DNA of 64,000 nt from an uncultured Gammaproteobacteria bacterium. Its GTDB lineage: Bacteria > Pseudomonadota > Gammaproteobacteria > Pseudomonadales > Pseudohongiellaceae. The notes beneath the pieces are model-generated. The model worked only from the letters and a program-made list of their open reading frames with translations, did not search any database and was not told the origin of the DNA. The stretch spans positions 1-64,000 of the forward strand of contig CAJWVZ010000012.1 of NCBI GenBank assembly GCA_913048385.1, given 5' to 3'. Shown here piece by piece: positions 38,829 to 48,383 of this stretch (position 1 is its first letter; each line of letters starts with the position of its first letter). The translations under genes and the position numbers were made by a program.

Positions 38829-40070
38829 TTAGATAGATAGGGGTTTTGTCAGTTTGGTCTCTTTCATGGGTTCGGGTTTATCAGGGATGAGTTGAGAAAA
38901 TCCGAGAGAACATAGTGCGATTATTGCTCCTACCAGAAATACAGCACTATTATTAAAGACCCAAACGGCGCCTAAGATCGCGGGTAATACCACTGCCGCA
39001 ATATGGTTTATTGTGAAACTAATGCTTGACGTTGCAGCGATGTCCTCTGGCGCTGCGATCTTTTGGAAATAGGTTTTGATTGCAATTGCCAGCGCGAAAA
39101 GAAGATGATCAAAAAGGTAGAGTATTAAAGCGAAACTGATATTTTCTACGAACGCGTAACTTAAGAATATCAAAACTAGCCCAGAATACTCGAGTGTTAA
39201 AGCTCGTCGCTCACCTATTTTTGTTATCAGTTTACCTAGTTTTGGCGCGATCCAAAATGTAAGAACAGAATTTATCAAAGTAAGAAGAACCATGTTGGCT
39301 ACAGGAAAATCAAATTTCTCCACTAACAAAAATCCGGCGAATACCACGAAAATTTGTCTTCTTGCGCCCGCTAAAAAAGTGAGTAGATAGTAAAGCCAAT
39401 AGGTTTTTTTCAGAAACAACGTTTTTCTTTGCTCAACCTTATTTGAAAATTTGGGGAAGTTAAAAAAACATAGGACAGCCAGCACTGCAGTAAAGGTGCC
39501 GGCGCTTATGTAAATAAGACTGTAGTTTACGCTGAATCGGGCAAGGTAAATATAAAGGGTTCCTAGCACTAAGAAATTGCAAAGGGATTTAGCACTCAAT
39601 AATTGTCCCATGACATGAGGGGCTTCTTTAATAGAAAGCCATTGAAGGCTGAGTGATGTTTGAAGTGTTTCTAAATAATGAAATCCAATTGACATGACCA
39701 CGGTTGAAAAATAAAGCCATGTCGCACTTGGGTATACTGCTGTTATCGCTGTACCAAAACCAAGTGTAAAGAGGGCTACGAGAGCGAAAAATTGCTGGCG
39801 CAAAATTAACATTATCCAAACGGCTGTAAAAGCAAGAAATCCAGGAACTTCGCGGAGGCTTTGCAAAATCCCAATTTGCTCGCCTGAAAAATGTACTCGT
39901 TCAACAACAAAGTTGTTTAGTAAAACTTGCCAAGTTGCGAAGGCGACTGTATTCCCTATTGCGAGCAGAAAAAGCAATGTTATTGGGTCGCTCAACTGGG
40001 TCTTAAAAGGTTTCCTCATATGGTTTTTGCCGCTCACGGCACTCGACGGAGAATAATGGGCTATAATCAT
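38829..40070 (-). CDS. MFS-type transporter
   Basis: Integral inner-membrane protein with about twelve hydrophobic segments, of the major facilitator superfamily. Clear helices include FAFTLLVALFAL-like stretches near residues 85-105 and VALVLPAILGAVWVF near 365-380, read from the translation by eye. A charged loop between halves (KFSNKVEQRKT) marks the central cytoplasmic linker. Translation probably begins at the ATG at 40070, preceded by AAGG; a TTG at 40079 and ATG at 40019 are alternatives. The substrate cannot be told. It is divergent from the patatin gene. Confidence 0.8.
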   Translation of the reverse strand: MIIAHYSPSSAVSGKNHMRKPFKTQLSDPITLLFLLAIGNTVAFATWQVLLNNFVVERVHFSGEQIGILQSLREVPGFLAFTAVWIMLILRQQFFALVALFTLGFGTAITAVYPSATWLYFSTVVMSIGFHYLETLQTSLSLQWLSIKEAPHVMGQLLSAKSLCNFLVLGTLYIYLARFSVNYSLIYISAGTFTAVLAVLCFFNFPKFSNKVEQRKTLFLKKTYWLYYLLTFLAGARRQIFVVFAGFLLVEKFDFPVANMVLLTLINSVLTFWIAPKLGKLITKIGERRALTLEYSGLVLIFLSYAFVENISFALILYLFDHLLFALAIAIKTYFQKIAAPEDIAATSSISFTINHIAAVVLPAILGAVWVFNNSAVFLVGAIIALCSLGFSQLIPDKPEPMKETKLTKPLSI

Positions 40071-40116
40071 ATCACCCAACCTTATGTCTTTGGAAAGCTA
40101 AACGGAGTTTATCTGC

Positions 40117-41226
40117 GTGCAAAAAGGAAAGGCTCGTTTTAGTTCTTCAATCACTCTTTTTGCAGGGTCTGAAGCGAAAATTAAGATCGAAGAGGATGGT
40201 TTGACTCCGAGTTTATTCGATTCCTTGGTTGGGGCTTCAGGTGGCCCAAAATGGTTCGTGCTATACGAGCTTGATCGTTATCTCGCTGGAAGTTTTTTTT
40301 CCGATAGATTAACAGGGGTGGGAGCCCCCCTAAAAACATTGGGTTCGTCGGCGGGAGCATGGCGCATGTGTTGTTATGCCATGGCCGAGCCGACTTTGGC
40401 TCTTGAGCGCTTAGCCTCTCGCTACAGCGAGGAGGTCTATTCAGAGAACCCCTCTAGAAAAGAGGTAACGGAAAAAGCTAGAGAGATGCTAATCGAAGTA
40501 TTAGGATCGTCTGGGGTAAAAGAAGTCGTTGCTAATTGCCAAGTAGCCTCTCATTTAGTAGCCGCCCGAAGCCGTGGGTTTGGCTCTTCAAAATTCCTAG
40601 GTGCTCAGTTAGCTCTAATTTTGTTGAGTGCGCTTGGGAATTTGTTTAATCGACGGGCTTTGTCGTTTTTCTATGAGCGAACTATTTTCTGCACTAGTTC
40701 TCTAAGTAGAGACCGATATGAATGCAAAGATTTAGCGACAGCTCGCGTTCCCCTTACTGAGAATAATCTAATCGAGGCTCTAATGGCGACTGGCGCGATA
40801 CCATACATATTAGAGGGGGTTCGAGATATTGCAGGCGCGAAGAAAGGCTTGTTTTGGGATGGTGGAATAGTGGACTATCATTTTGATTGCCCTCTGAATG
40901 AGGGAGATGCTTTGACATTGTACCCACATTACAGTTCGAATTTTGTCCCCGGGTGGTTCGATAAAGCATTACCTTGGCGCCGCGTTAAAGAACTCAATTA
41001 TAATAAAGCTTTAATGGTTTGCCCGTCGTTCAATTTTTTGAGAACTTTGCCTTTTGGCAAGGTTCCTGATCGAAAAGATTTTGAGCAGTTGAGGGCGTCA
41101 GAGAGGATAAAGTATTGGAAAAAAGTATTGGCTGAAAGTGTGCGCCTTGCTGAAGACTTCCACGAAATCGTAGAGTGCGGTCTAACTTATGAAATGATTC
41201 GGCCCTTTTCAGCGCGATCGAGATAG
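40117..41226 (+). CDS. Patatin-like phospholipase
   Basis: Ser-Asp dyad acyl hydrolase. The elements in order: glycine-rich oxyanion stretch GASGGPKW (39-46), the nucleophile elbow GSSAG (76-80, Ser78), and the aspartate in FWDGGIVDYHFD near residue 247. The family normally has GGG[AG] at the first site; here it is GASGG. A hydrophobic stretch near 165-180 (LALILLSALGNLF) could contact membrane. The GTG start has GGAG nine bases upstream. It lies 40 bases upstream of a hotdog thioesterase, so the two may act on the same acyl pool. Confidence 0.84.
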   Translation: MQKGKARFSSSITLFAGSEAKIKIEEDGLTPSLFDSLVGASGGPKWFVLYELDRYLAGSFFSDRLTGVGAPLKTLGSSAGAWRMCCYAMAEPTLALERLASRYSEEVYSENPSRKEVTEKAREMLIEVLGSSGVKEVVANCQVASHLVAARSRGFGSSKFLGAQLALILLSALGNLFNRRALSFFYERTIFCTSSLSRDRYECKDLATARVPLTENNLIEALMATGAIPYILEGVRDIAGAKKGLFWDGGIVDYHFDCPLNEGDALTLYPHYSSNFVPGWFDKALPWRRVKELNYNKALMVCPSFNFLRTLPFGKVPDRKDFEQLRASERIKYWKKVLAESVRLAEDFHEIVECGLTYEMIRPFSARSR

Positions 41227-41266
41227 AGTTTCTGTTTAAACTAATCGTAGAAAAAAGGTGGTAATT

Positions 41267-41701
41267 GTGGATAAAAAAAAAGGTGGCCCAGTTCCGGAAG
41301 ACTTTGGGGTTTTAGGAGAATTTCAGCATTGGGAGGGTGATCCTGCCGAAGACTGGATCGGTCCTTTTTTCTTCAGAATGGAGGGAGATAACCCAATAAC
41401 TGCCTTTCGGATAAGATCCGAACACTGCAACGCTCATGGAACTTTACATGGAGGTATTATGATGGCTTTTGCAGACTATACTCTCTGTCTTGGAGCAAAT
41501 CGCGGTTCAAATTCGCAGAGTGTTGTTACTGTGACTTGCAATAACGAATTTGTTGCTCCAGCTGCTGATGGAGAGCTAGTTGAAGGAAGGGGAGATGTCG
41601 TAAAGAGAGGCCGTTCCTTGGTTTTTGTACGAAGTACCTTATCTGTAGGTGAACGTGCTATTTTAGTAAGTAGTGGTGTTATAAAATTATTCAAATCCTA
41701 A
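41267..41701 (+). CDS. PaaI-like hotdog-fold thioesterase
   Basis: Small acyl-CoA thioesterase of 144 aa. The hotdog helix carries HCNAHGTLHGGIMMAFADYT, with the HGG and the acidic residue (Asp of FADYT) expected for PaaI-type enzymes. The last third (GRGDVVKRGRSLVFVRSTL) is the typical central beta-sheet. I favour the GTG at 41267, spaced 8 bases from AAGG; another GTG lies at 41258. Its TAA overlaps the stop of the convergent amidohydrolase by three bases. Confidence 0.87.
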   Translation: MDKKKGGPVPEDFGVLGEFQHWEGDPAEDWIGPFFFRMEGDNPITAFRIRSEHCNAHGTLHGGIMMAFADYTLCLGANRGSNSQSVVTVTCNNEFVAPAADGELVEGRGDVVKRGRSLVFVRSTLSVGERAILVSSGVIKLFKS

Positions 41702-42720
41702 AGCCGATATATTCTAGATGCGGTATCTTTGAACAAAGACTGTTTCTCAGTTTCCGAGTACGGTGCGGCAATTTTCTTGAAGGCATTCCACAACACGTCG
41801 TAACTCACCGATAATCGATCCACAGGAAAATTACTCTCGAACATGCAGCGTTCCGGTCCAAAACAATCGATCATATACCCGTAGTATTTTTCCTGCACAG
41901 CCTTGAACTCATCAGATGTCGGAGGCCTCTCTTGTGCATGCCATCCGAACCCGTTGTCCGGCATAGCCAGGCCGCCAAGTTTTGCCACAACATTTGGACA
42001 TTTTGATATTTCGAGTATGTCTTTCTTCCATCGATCATAGATTTCATCAACCTTATAGCGATGTCTGCCCACACCTAACGGGGTTCCGAAATGATCAAGT
42101 ATCATAGTGCACTGAGGTACAGAGCGAGCCAGTTCTAGAAAACTTCGGTTTTGATGGTGATAATGCCAGCAATCGAATGTGAGGCCTTTGTCCGCAAGAA
42201 TTTTAATACCATCGCGGAAGGAGTTTTGTGCATAAAGGTCTAGGGGCGCCATCCCTGGAATCGTTAATTCTTCCGGTTCTTTATCTGAAGCCGCTGCGTG
42301 GCGAATGCCTTTAAAGCGTTTTCCGCTAATCGATTTGTGAGCCTCCAATAGCTCTTCGAGTTTATCAGGATCCGTACCGGCCAATGTTAAGTCTGCATGA
42401 GCAACAATACCTGCAATTTCAACACCTCCACTGTCCTCGCTTTCATTCGCGATCTGCTCAACTGCACGAGTTTCCCCAAGTGGCTGCAAATAATCTGGCG
42501 CGTTTTTGTCATAAAACGCATGGCATTCGATAAAAACAGTTTTTTTGACCTTGTGTCCTAGGTCTGTATCTCGCTGTAAGTCTGCTAAAAGGTAATCTTT
42601 AGCAAAACGTTTTCGCCATAGATGATGGTGTGGATCCACAATTTCGCGGTGCGGATCGATGATTTCTTCTTGAACTTGTGCAAGCCACTGTTCACTGTTC
42701 GCTGTTACAAGTATTGGCAT
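41698..42720 (-). CDS. Amidohydrolase-2 family metal-dependent hydrolase
   Basis: TIM-barrel hydrolase of the COG3618/PF04909 type, 340 aa. The N-terminal metal-binding motif is IVDPHHHLWRK; further ligands lie in FDCWHYHHQN and ILDHFGTP, and the C-terminal aspartate probably in FESNFPVDR. Enzymes of this group hydrolyse lactones or decarboxylate aromatic acids. The ATG is preceded by AAGGA. The neighbours are a thioesterase, a sodium/solute symporter and a ThDP enzyme, pointing to a small catabolic cluster. Confidence 0.87.
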   Translation of the reverse strand: MPILVTANSEQWLAQVQEEIIDPHREIVDPHHHLWRKRFAKDYLLADLQRDTDLGHKVKKTVFIECHAFYDKNAPDYLQPLGETRAVEQIANESEDSGGVEIAGIVAHADLTLAGTDPDKLEELLEAHKSISGKRFKGIRHAAASDKEPEELTIPGMAPLDLYAQNSFRDGIKILADKGLTFDCWHYHHQNRSFLELARSVPQCTMILDHFGTPLGVGRHRYKVDEIYDRWKKDILEISKCPNVVAKLGGLAMPDNGFGWHAQERPPTSDEFKAVQEKYYGYMIDCFGPERCMFESNFPVDRLSVSYDVLWNAFKKIAAPYSETEKQSLFKDTASRIYRL

Positions 42721-42846
42721 AACATATCCTTGGCTTTGCAGTTGAATTATACTTAGGACTCTTTATTAAATCATAATTTCGGTCTGCGATAATGATTTTC
42801 GTCGCTTGGTATAATTATCAAGTTACTGGGATCGTAGCAGTTCAAT

Positions 42847-44418
42847 ATGCGTTTCGTGGAAAAGGTAGAAAGGGTCATGGAAACTCCTGCGGTTGTAATA
42901 TTTGCTTATCTAGTTTTTTTTGTTGTCGTGGGTTTATATATTAATCGCAGTAATCGAAACTCATCTGATTGGGCGGTCGGCGGTGGAACCCTAGGGATCG
43001 GAATGCTTGCAGCCGGCCTTGCTGGAACTCGTATCGGGGGTGCAGGGACTTATGGAGTGGCAGGTGACGTCATTACTGAAGGGATCGGCGCAATGTGGTA
43101 TGGCGTTAACTCTTTTGCCGCGCTTTTCATTGTGGGATTATTTTTTGCGATCCCATATCGTAAACTCAAGCTTTCGAGCGTGGGAGAGGTTTTTGATCGA
43201 CGTTTTGGGTCTCGGCGATGTCAATCTCTCTCCAGCTTATGCGTGCAAGCAGAATATCTAGTCGTGAATATTATTGAGCCTTATGTCATCGCGACAATCA
43301 TCAGTGGTGTCACGGGGTGGCCATTCGGAGTTGGGATTATTATCGGCGGAGTGATTATTGTTGTGTTTACCATCACCGGTGGTCTAAGGGGTACCGCTAT
43401 TACTAATATAGTCCACTGCGCTGTGATTATATTTGGACTAGCCGCTGTCGGGTATGTTGCTACGGATAACTTGGGGGGTTGGGAGTCCGTTGTTTTGCAG
43501 TCCGAAGCCGTGTTGGAAGCTTCAGGCAAAGATATACCATCTTGGTGGAGTTATACAGGAATCGGCTGGGCCACTATTATTGCGCTGTTTATTTCGGCAA
43601 CTATTCACTCACCAGCTGCCTCAGTTTACGCAAACTACGCAAGTTCAGCTGCGAAGCAAGAGTACCTCATTCCAGGATTTTTTATCGGAGGCGTTATTGC
43701 TGCAATGATGCCGTTTGTGGCTGGGGTGTTGGGGATCCTAACCATGGTCAGTTATGGAGCTGAAGCAGGTTTGTCTGGGTATTTAAATATAGCGCAGCTA
43801 GCTATTGATACGGGACCTTTGTTGGGTGGCATCGCTCTGGCCGCAGTCCTAGCTGCAGTGATTTCTTCTGGCGCACCGATTTTATTGGCTAGTGCCACTA
43901 TGCTTGTGTCAGATTGGATTCCTAGTTCCAAAAATTTTTCTAGCGAAAGAAAACTAAAAGCATACAAGCTCGTGACAGCAATTTATGGGTCAACCGCGGC
44001 TTTTTTGGCCTGGGCTGTAAATTTTGGTTCGGTTTTACAATTCTTGATGTTGGGTTTTGCACTAGTGGTACCGCCGGCAATTGCCGTTGCTTTTGTTTTT
44101 TATTGGAAACGCACATCGGAGGCGGCTGTTTTTTGGGGTATGCTAACTGGGTTTGTTGGAGGTGCTCTCGTGTGGGTCCTCAATCGAGTATTTTCCGGCA
44201 TCGAAAATTCTGATGCGGGCGGGTTCCCGCAGTTTTGGTATGAGATTTGTCTTTTTCTCGGCGAGTGGCGTGATCCCTCATTTGTAACGCTATTATTGCC
44301 ACTTGCAGTAATACCACTTATTACCCTAGGCTCACCGAATCGCTCGGCGGACGCTGTGCAATCCGATCGTTTTTACAAACACCTTGGCCGAATCCAAAGA
44401 AATTTTAGCTGGAAATAG
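42847..44418 (+). CDS. Sodium:solute symporter family transporter
   Basis: Inner-membrane Na+-coupled transporter of the SSS family, about 13 hydrophobic segments in 523 aa. The family features are SSDWAVGGGTLGIGMLAAG and GLAGTRIGGAGTYGVAGD in the first helices and the SATIHSPAAS region in the middle. An internal ATG at 42877 (METPAVVIFAYL) is preceded by GAAAGGG and may be the true start. The substrate is unknown; placement between the amidohydrolase and ThDP genes suggests a carboxylate or aromatic acid. Confidence 0.88.
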   Translation: MRFVEKVERVMETPAVVIFAYLVFFVVVGLYINRSNRNSSDWAVGGGTLGIGMLAAGLAGTRIGGAGTYGVAGDVITEGIGAMWYGVNSFAALFIVGLFFAIPYRKLKLSSVGEVFDRRFGSRRCQSLSSLCVQAEYLVVNIIEPYVIATIISGVTGWPFGVGIIIGGVIIVVFTITGGLRGTAITNIVHCAVIIFGLAAVGYVATDNLGGWESVVLQSEAVLEASGKDIPSWWSYTGIGWATIIALFISATIHSPAASVYANYASSAAKQEYLIPGFFIGGVIAAMMPFVAGVLGILTMVSYGAEAGLSGYLNIAQLAIDTGPLLGGIALAAVLAAVISSGAPILLASATMLVSDWIPSSKNFSSERKLKAYKLVTAIYGSTAAFLAWAVNFGSVLQFLMLGFALVVPPAIAVAFVFYWKRTSEAAVFWGMLTGFVGGALVWVLNRVFSGIENSDAGGFPQFWYEICLFLGEWRDPSFVTLLLPLAVIPLITLGSPNRSADAVQSDRFYKHLGRIQRNFSWK

Positions 44419-44453
44419 TTTGGTTTAAGCGAGTGGTCATATTCCTGTGATAG

Positions 44454-46031
44454 TCAGCGGTCCTTTATGTTGGCTTGAATCAGGAATGGGCCATCCGCCT
44501 CGTATGCGGTCTCCAAGAGATCACACAAATCCTCACTTGTGTTAGCGTAAGCGCCTTCAATTCCGAATCCGTTCGCTATCGACACCCAATCAATTGTCGG
44601 GTTGCTCATATCGAAAAGGCTTGCTGCGACTTCTCCAACCTCAGTAACACCCAATCGCGTGTATTCAACGTTGAGTATGTTGTAGCTGTTATTTGCAAAT
44701 ATTAGAGTAACAATATTTAAATTTTCTCTCGCTTGTGTCCAAAGAGATTGAATCGTGTAGGCCGCACCTCCGTCACCAAGCAAAGCTAGCACAGGCCTGT
44801 CGGGACATGCGATTGCTGCTCCGGTGGCGACCGGACCCCCTTGACCGATCGCGCCGCCGGTGAGTGCTAGCCACGAAACAGGGGCCGAATTTTGGCAGTA
44901 AGCATAAGCCGCGTTTCCACCGCCAGAGTCCGTTGCAACAATTAAGTGGTCAGGCATGGTGGCAGCAACTGCTTGGATGACAGTTTTAGTATTGAGACTC
45001 CCAGTCGGTTTTGATATTTCTTTTTTTTCGAAGAGGTTAGGGCTCGCGTCAGAGGCCCCTAGCCGCGAGGCGAGTTTTTTCAAAGCATCGATCGCGTCCT
45101 CTTCGACTGTGCATAGACGACTGACCGTGCAATTCTCAGGTACTAAACGCCCTGGAGTCCTTTGATAAGCAAAAAAGCTCGCGGGAACCTGAGCGCCGAC
45201 TAATATAAGCTGGTCAACCTCCGAAAGTATAGCTAGTACCTGTTCTGGGAAATACGGTAAACGCTCGACAGCAGGAGCACCCGGGCCTCCTTCGACCCGT
45301 GCTGGAAATGTGCCAGTAACAATCCGACAGCCAGTATGCGCCGCAATTCTGCTCGCCATGACCAAGGCCTCTGGAGTTGTAGCGTGATGCTCAACTAAAA
45401 GCATTACATTTCCTTTTTTACTAAATGCCTCAGCCGCGGTTTCAATATTGAAGTTATCAACCTTAGCTCTTTGTGGAACAGCATTCGGCCGAACAGTTCC
45501 TGTGCTTTGCTCCCAGGCAGCGTCTGCGCCCATGATAAGGGTTGCAATTTGTCCTGCTGAGCTTGGCGTTTGACGAAGTGAGGCTGTAAAAGCATTCGCA
45601 CCATCCTGCGCGAGTGTGGTTGAGGTGCTGTCGGCTTTAATCCAAGAAGAATAATTGCGAGCTAAAGTATCGATATCTGAAGTCAGGGGAGCATCGTAGC
45701 CAGTGTGAAAGTTCGGGTGATTACCAACTATGTTAATCATCGGAGAGCGCGCTCTTCGAGCATTGTGAAGGTTTGCGATTCCATTTGCGAGCCCTGGACC
45801 AAGGTGCAAGAGCGTCGCCGCCGGTTTACCCGTCATTCTTGCATAACCATCTGCTGCGCCCGTGCAAACTCCTTCAAAAAGCGAGAGTATTGAGCGCATC
45901 TCTGGGACCGAATCGAGAGCTTGAACTAGGTGCATTTCTGAGGTCCCAGGATTTGCGAAACAGACCTCTACGCCGCAGTCTGCCAAGGTTTCGATGAGGG
46001 CTTTGGCTCCATTCATTAGTATTACCGCCAT
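44454..46031 (-). CDS. Thiamine-diphosphate-dependent enzyme, acetolactate-synthase-like
   Basis: A 525-aa decarboxylase-type ThDP enzyme. The three domains are visible: an N-terminal pyrimidine-binding domain with NPGTSEMHLV and the catalytic glutamate in LFEGVC, a central domain and a C-terminal pyrophosphate-binding domain with GDGGAAYTIQ and NNSYNIL. It looks more like the benzoylformate-decarboxylase branch than biosynthetic IlvB. There is no small regulatory subunit nearby. The start may be ATG 46031 or, with GGCGGT upstream, ATG 46016. Convergent with the SSS gene. Confidence 0.86.
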   Translation of the reverse strand: MAVILMNGAKALIETLADCGVEVCFANPGTSEMHLVQALDSVPEMRSILSLFEGVCTGAADGYARMTGKPAATLLHLGPGLANGIANLHNARRARSPMINIVGNHPNFHTGYDAPLTSDIDTLARNYSSWIKADSTSTTLAQDGANAFTASLRQTPSSAGQIATLIMGADAAWEQSTGTVRPNAVPQRAKVDNFNIETAAEAFSKKGNVMLLVEHHATTPEALVMASRIAAHTGCRIVTGTFPARVEGGPGAPAVERLPYFPEQVLAILSEVDQLILVGAQVPASFFAYQRTPGRLVPENCTVSRLCTVEEDAIDALKKLASRLGASDASPNLFEKKEISKPTGSLNTKTVIQAVAATMPDHLIVATDSGGGNAAYAYCQNSAPVSWLALTGGAIGQGGPVATGAAIACPDRPVLALLGDGGAAYTIQSLWTQARENLNIVTLIFANNSYNILNVEYTRLGVTEVGEVAASLFDMSNPTIDWVSIANGFGIEGAYANTSEDLCDLLETAYEADGPFLIQANIKDR

Positions 46032-46167
46032 TATTAACTGAGGTTACGATGTTAGAGAATTCAATATTATTTAGTATGTTGATATTGGGATTGATGATAG
46101 CATTTTGACAACTTTGTGTATCCTAGTGTCAGTAAATCGTAAAAAAATATCCATTGAGGGAGGTTTG

Positions 46168-46788
46168 ATGAAATCTGAAATTATGAATTTATTCGCAACT
46201 CCTGTGGTGAGATATAGTATTGATAGAGATTTTTTTCTCTCAGAAATGAAATTTTTAAGCGGTGAGTTGGAGCAGCCCACAAAGGCAATTACGAATTCTT
46301 CCTCAAGTAACAAAAATATTCTTATATCGCCTGAGATGAGAGAGATTCGCGAATTTGCAGAGCAGAGTCTTGCACACTACTTTAAAACGATCTTCAACAC
46401 CTCGAATAAGGTGAGGCTAAAAATTACTCAGTCTTGGCTGACGCTCACGAGGGAAGGTGAATCGCATCATTCTCATACGCACCCAAACAGCGTTGTAAGC
46501 GGAGTTCTGTATATTAATTTAGGATCAAAGGATGGAATTAATTTTTTTCGAAACGAAGATTCTATATGGTACGAGCTTCTCAGGGAGCAAGAAACTTACC
46601 ACAACACGTTTAAGTATTTTATTCCGGCTAGCGTAGGGGATTTGATTTTATTCCCCTCTAATATTCGGCACGGTGTGTCTGCGGTTAAGGAGCCGATCGA
46701 GCGAGTGAGCCTGTCTTTCAATTCGTTCTTTGAGGGAGAATTAGGTCGGTCGGAGTATTCTAACTCTTTAACCTTGGAGCTGAAATAG
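46168..46788 (+). CDS. 2OG-Fe(II) oxygenase of the TIGR02466 type
   Basis: A 206-aa double-stranded beta-helix oxygenase. The iron ligands appear as HHSHTHPNS (His103, His105 in HxH form) and the distal His168 in LFPSNIRHGVSAV; Arg179 in IERVSLSFNSFF likely binds 2-oxoglutarate. The opening MNLFATPVVRYSI and SGVLYINL are typical of this group. The ATG at 46168 follows GGGAGG; an earlier ATG in the same frame at 46105 lacks this. The target is unknown; relatives are often annotated as putative hydroxylases of proteins or small molecules. Confidence 0.86.
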   Translation: MKSEIMNLFATPVVRYSIDRDFFLSEMKFLSGELEQPTKAITNSSSSNKNILISPEMREIREFAEQSLAHYFKTIFNTSNKVRLKITQSWLTLTREGESHHSHTHPNSVVSGVLYINLGSKDGINFFRNEDSIWYELLREQETYHNTFKYFIPASVGDLILFPSNIRHGVSAVKEPIERVSLSFNSFFEGELGRSEYSNSLTLELK

Positions 46789-46894
46789 TGAGTTTCCTAT
46801 CTTTTGGTAAAAATGTTGAATCTTTAATTTTGCGAGCTTGTGTGCCAAGCAAGTTGGTCATCAACCATTTGTTATTATTAGTTTTGAGGATTTT

Positions 46895-48250
46895 GTGATT
46901 CGGGCTTCTATATTTTTTCTATTTTCGGCTTGCAGCAGCTTAATTAGATTATTTATTGCTTTGAGCTTTTGTTTTTTTTCTTTTATGAGTTTGGCTGAGG
47001 ATGATACACGTTTAAATTTCGATCCTAGCGTAAACGAGTTTTTTCTGATCACAGTCGATGTTGGTTCACAAGTCTGGGATAATTTCGGTCATAGCGCCTT
47101 GAGAATTGTAAATAAGAAAACCGGTTCGGATCTAATTTACAATTGGGGTGTTTTCGATGCGAGTAATGGTTGGATACGGCTTGGTTTGGACTTTTTCCTC
47201 GGAGAGATAAGCTATCGGCTTGTTACACAGGAGACTTTCCGCGAACTTAAGTTATATGAGGGGCAAGAGCGCTCGGTGTGGCAGGAAAAGATAAATTTAA
47301 ATAATAGGCAGAAGCAACGTCTGCATAATATTATCGAGGAAAACTTAAAACCGGAAAACCGTAGTTACAAGTATCATTATTTCTTTAATAACTGTACGAC
47401 AGTAATACGAGATTATCTTGATGAAATTTTTGACGGTGGTTTACAGAGTGAAATTTCCGGTGACGTGAACAGAACATTTCGGAACGAAATTCGCGAGCAC
47501 TATGCCTCTCGCCAATTGATAAGTCTCGCTCTTGATATCCTAATGAATAAAGATGTGGATCGACTGATGACCCGTTGGGAAAGCGTTTTTTTGCCCGGAG
47601 AGCTCAGGAAATTGCTGTCCGGTGTCGAATCTGCCGTGGGTGTTAACGTGACTAGGCTGCCGTTATTGGGCGAATCACAAAGTCTTCTTTCTTTCCCGTC
47701 GCCCACAAAACAAGCGAACCCATATCAGTTAATTTTTTGGTTACTGTTGCTTCCTTCTCTGTTTTTAGGAGTTTGTGTTCGTCGAAATCATCAAATGTAT
47801 TTTGGAAGGGATGCCCAGTTAGGGTTGAGGTATGGAAAAGTAACCTTTCGGGTTCTTGGGCTTGTTGGTGCGGCGGTCTCAATTTTTAGTGGGGCCTGTG
47901 GCGCTGTGATGCTGGGAGGTTGGTTTTTCTCTTCTCACACAGACTTGTTCGGTAATATAAATCTCTTACTATTTTGGCCCACTGACTTGGTTGGTTTTTT
48001 TATTGCTATGAAGTGGCTTTTTACCGCAAGAGCTTGGTCCATAAATCATAACAGCGCTCCTTTCGTAATGTATTACGGGTTGGCTCATGGATTAGGGTTG
48101 TTGATCTATTTGATGGTTTGGGTTCTTAATTTGAATATCCAGGACACTGACTCAATCATTCTTTATCTTTTGCCAGGGCTATTCATTTTTACGGTGGTCG
48201 TATGGATGGTTGGTTTTGTTCGTGTGCAAGCTCGCTCTTATTTGCTATGA
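46895..48250 (+). CDS. DUF4105 periplasmic-domain membrane protein
   Basis: A 451-aa protein with an N-terminal signal or anchor (about 1-33), then a DUF4105 domain (also called Lnb N-terminal periplasmic domain) with GHSALRIVNKKTG, YNWGVFD and YHYFFNNCTTVIRDYLD. The cysteine and histidine in those motifs look like a hydrolase site. The C-terminal 170 residues have five hydrophobic helices. I chose GTG 46895 with GAGG at 6 bases; a GTG at 46838 adds 19 polar residues. It follows the 2OG oxygenase. Function is not established. Confidence 0.82.
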   Translation: MIRASIFFLFSACSSLIRLFIALSFCFFSFMSLAEDDTRLNFDPSVNEFFLITVDVGSQVWDNFGHSALRIVNKKTGSDLIYNWGVFDASNGWIRLGLDFFLGEISYRLVTQETFRELKLYEGQERSVWQEKINLNNRQKQRLHNIIEENLKPENRSYKYHYFFNNCTTVIRDYLDEIFDGGLQSEISGDVNRTFRNEIREHYASRQLISLALDILMNKDVDRLMTRWESVFLPGELRKLLSGVESAVGVNVTRLPLLGESQSLLSFPSPTKQANPYQLIFWLLLLPSLFLGVCVRRNHQMYFGRDAQLGLRYGKVTFRVLGLVGAAVSIFSGACGAVMLGGWFFSSHTDLFGNINLLLFWPTDLVGFFIAMKWLFTARAWSINHNSAPFVMYYGLAHGLGLLIYLMVWVLNLNIQDTDSIILYLLPGLFIFTVVVWMVGFVRVQARSYLL

Positions 48251-48328
48251 ACATCTCTCCGTCCCTTATAACGAACCTCCGATGAGGTTATTGTAGAAAG
48301 ATAGTCCCGATACGTTGTGAGTTCTTAT

Positions 48329-48359
48329 AAAAAAAGGCCACCGTTTTTGACGATGGCCT
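48329..48359 (-). terminator. Rho-independent terminator after pal
   Basis: On the minus strand, AGGCCATCG pairs with CGGTGGCCT (48336-48359, one G-U pair) around a short loop, followed by seven Ts (48329-48335). It sits 25 bases after the pal stop. The opposite strand lacks an equal U-tract, so it mainly serves pal. Confidence 0.9.
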
Positions 48360-48383
48360 CTTGTAAACGAGTTAGTCTTCGTT

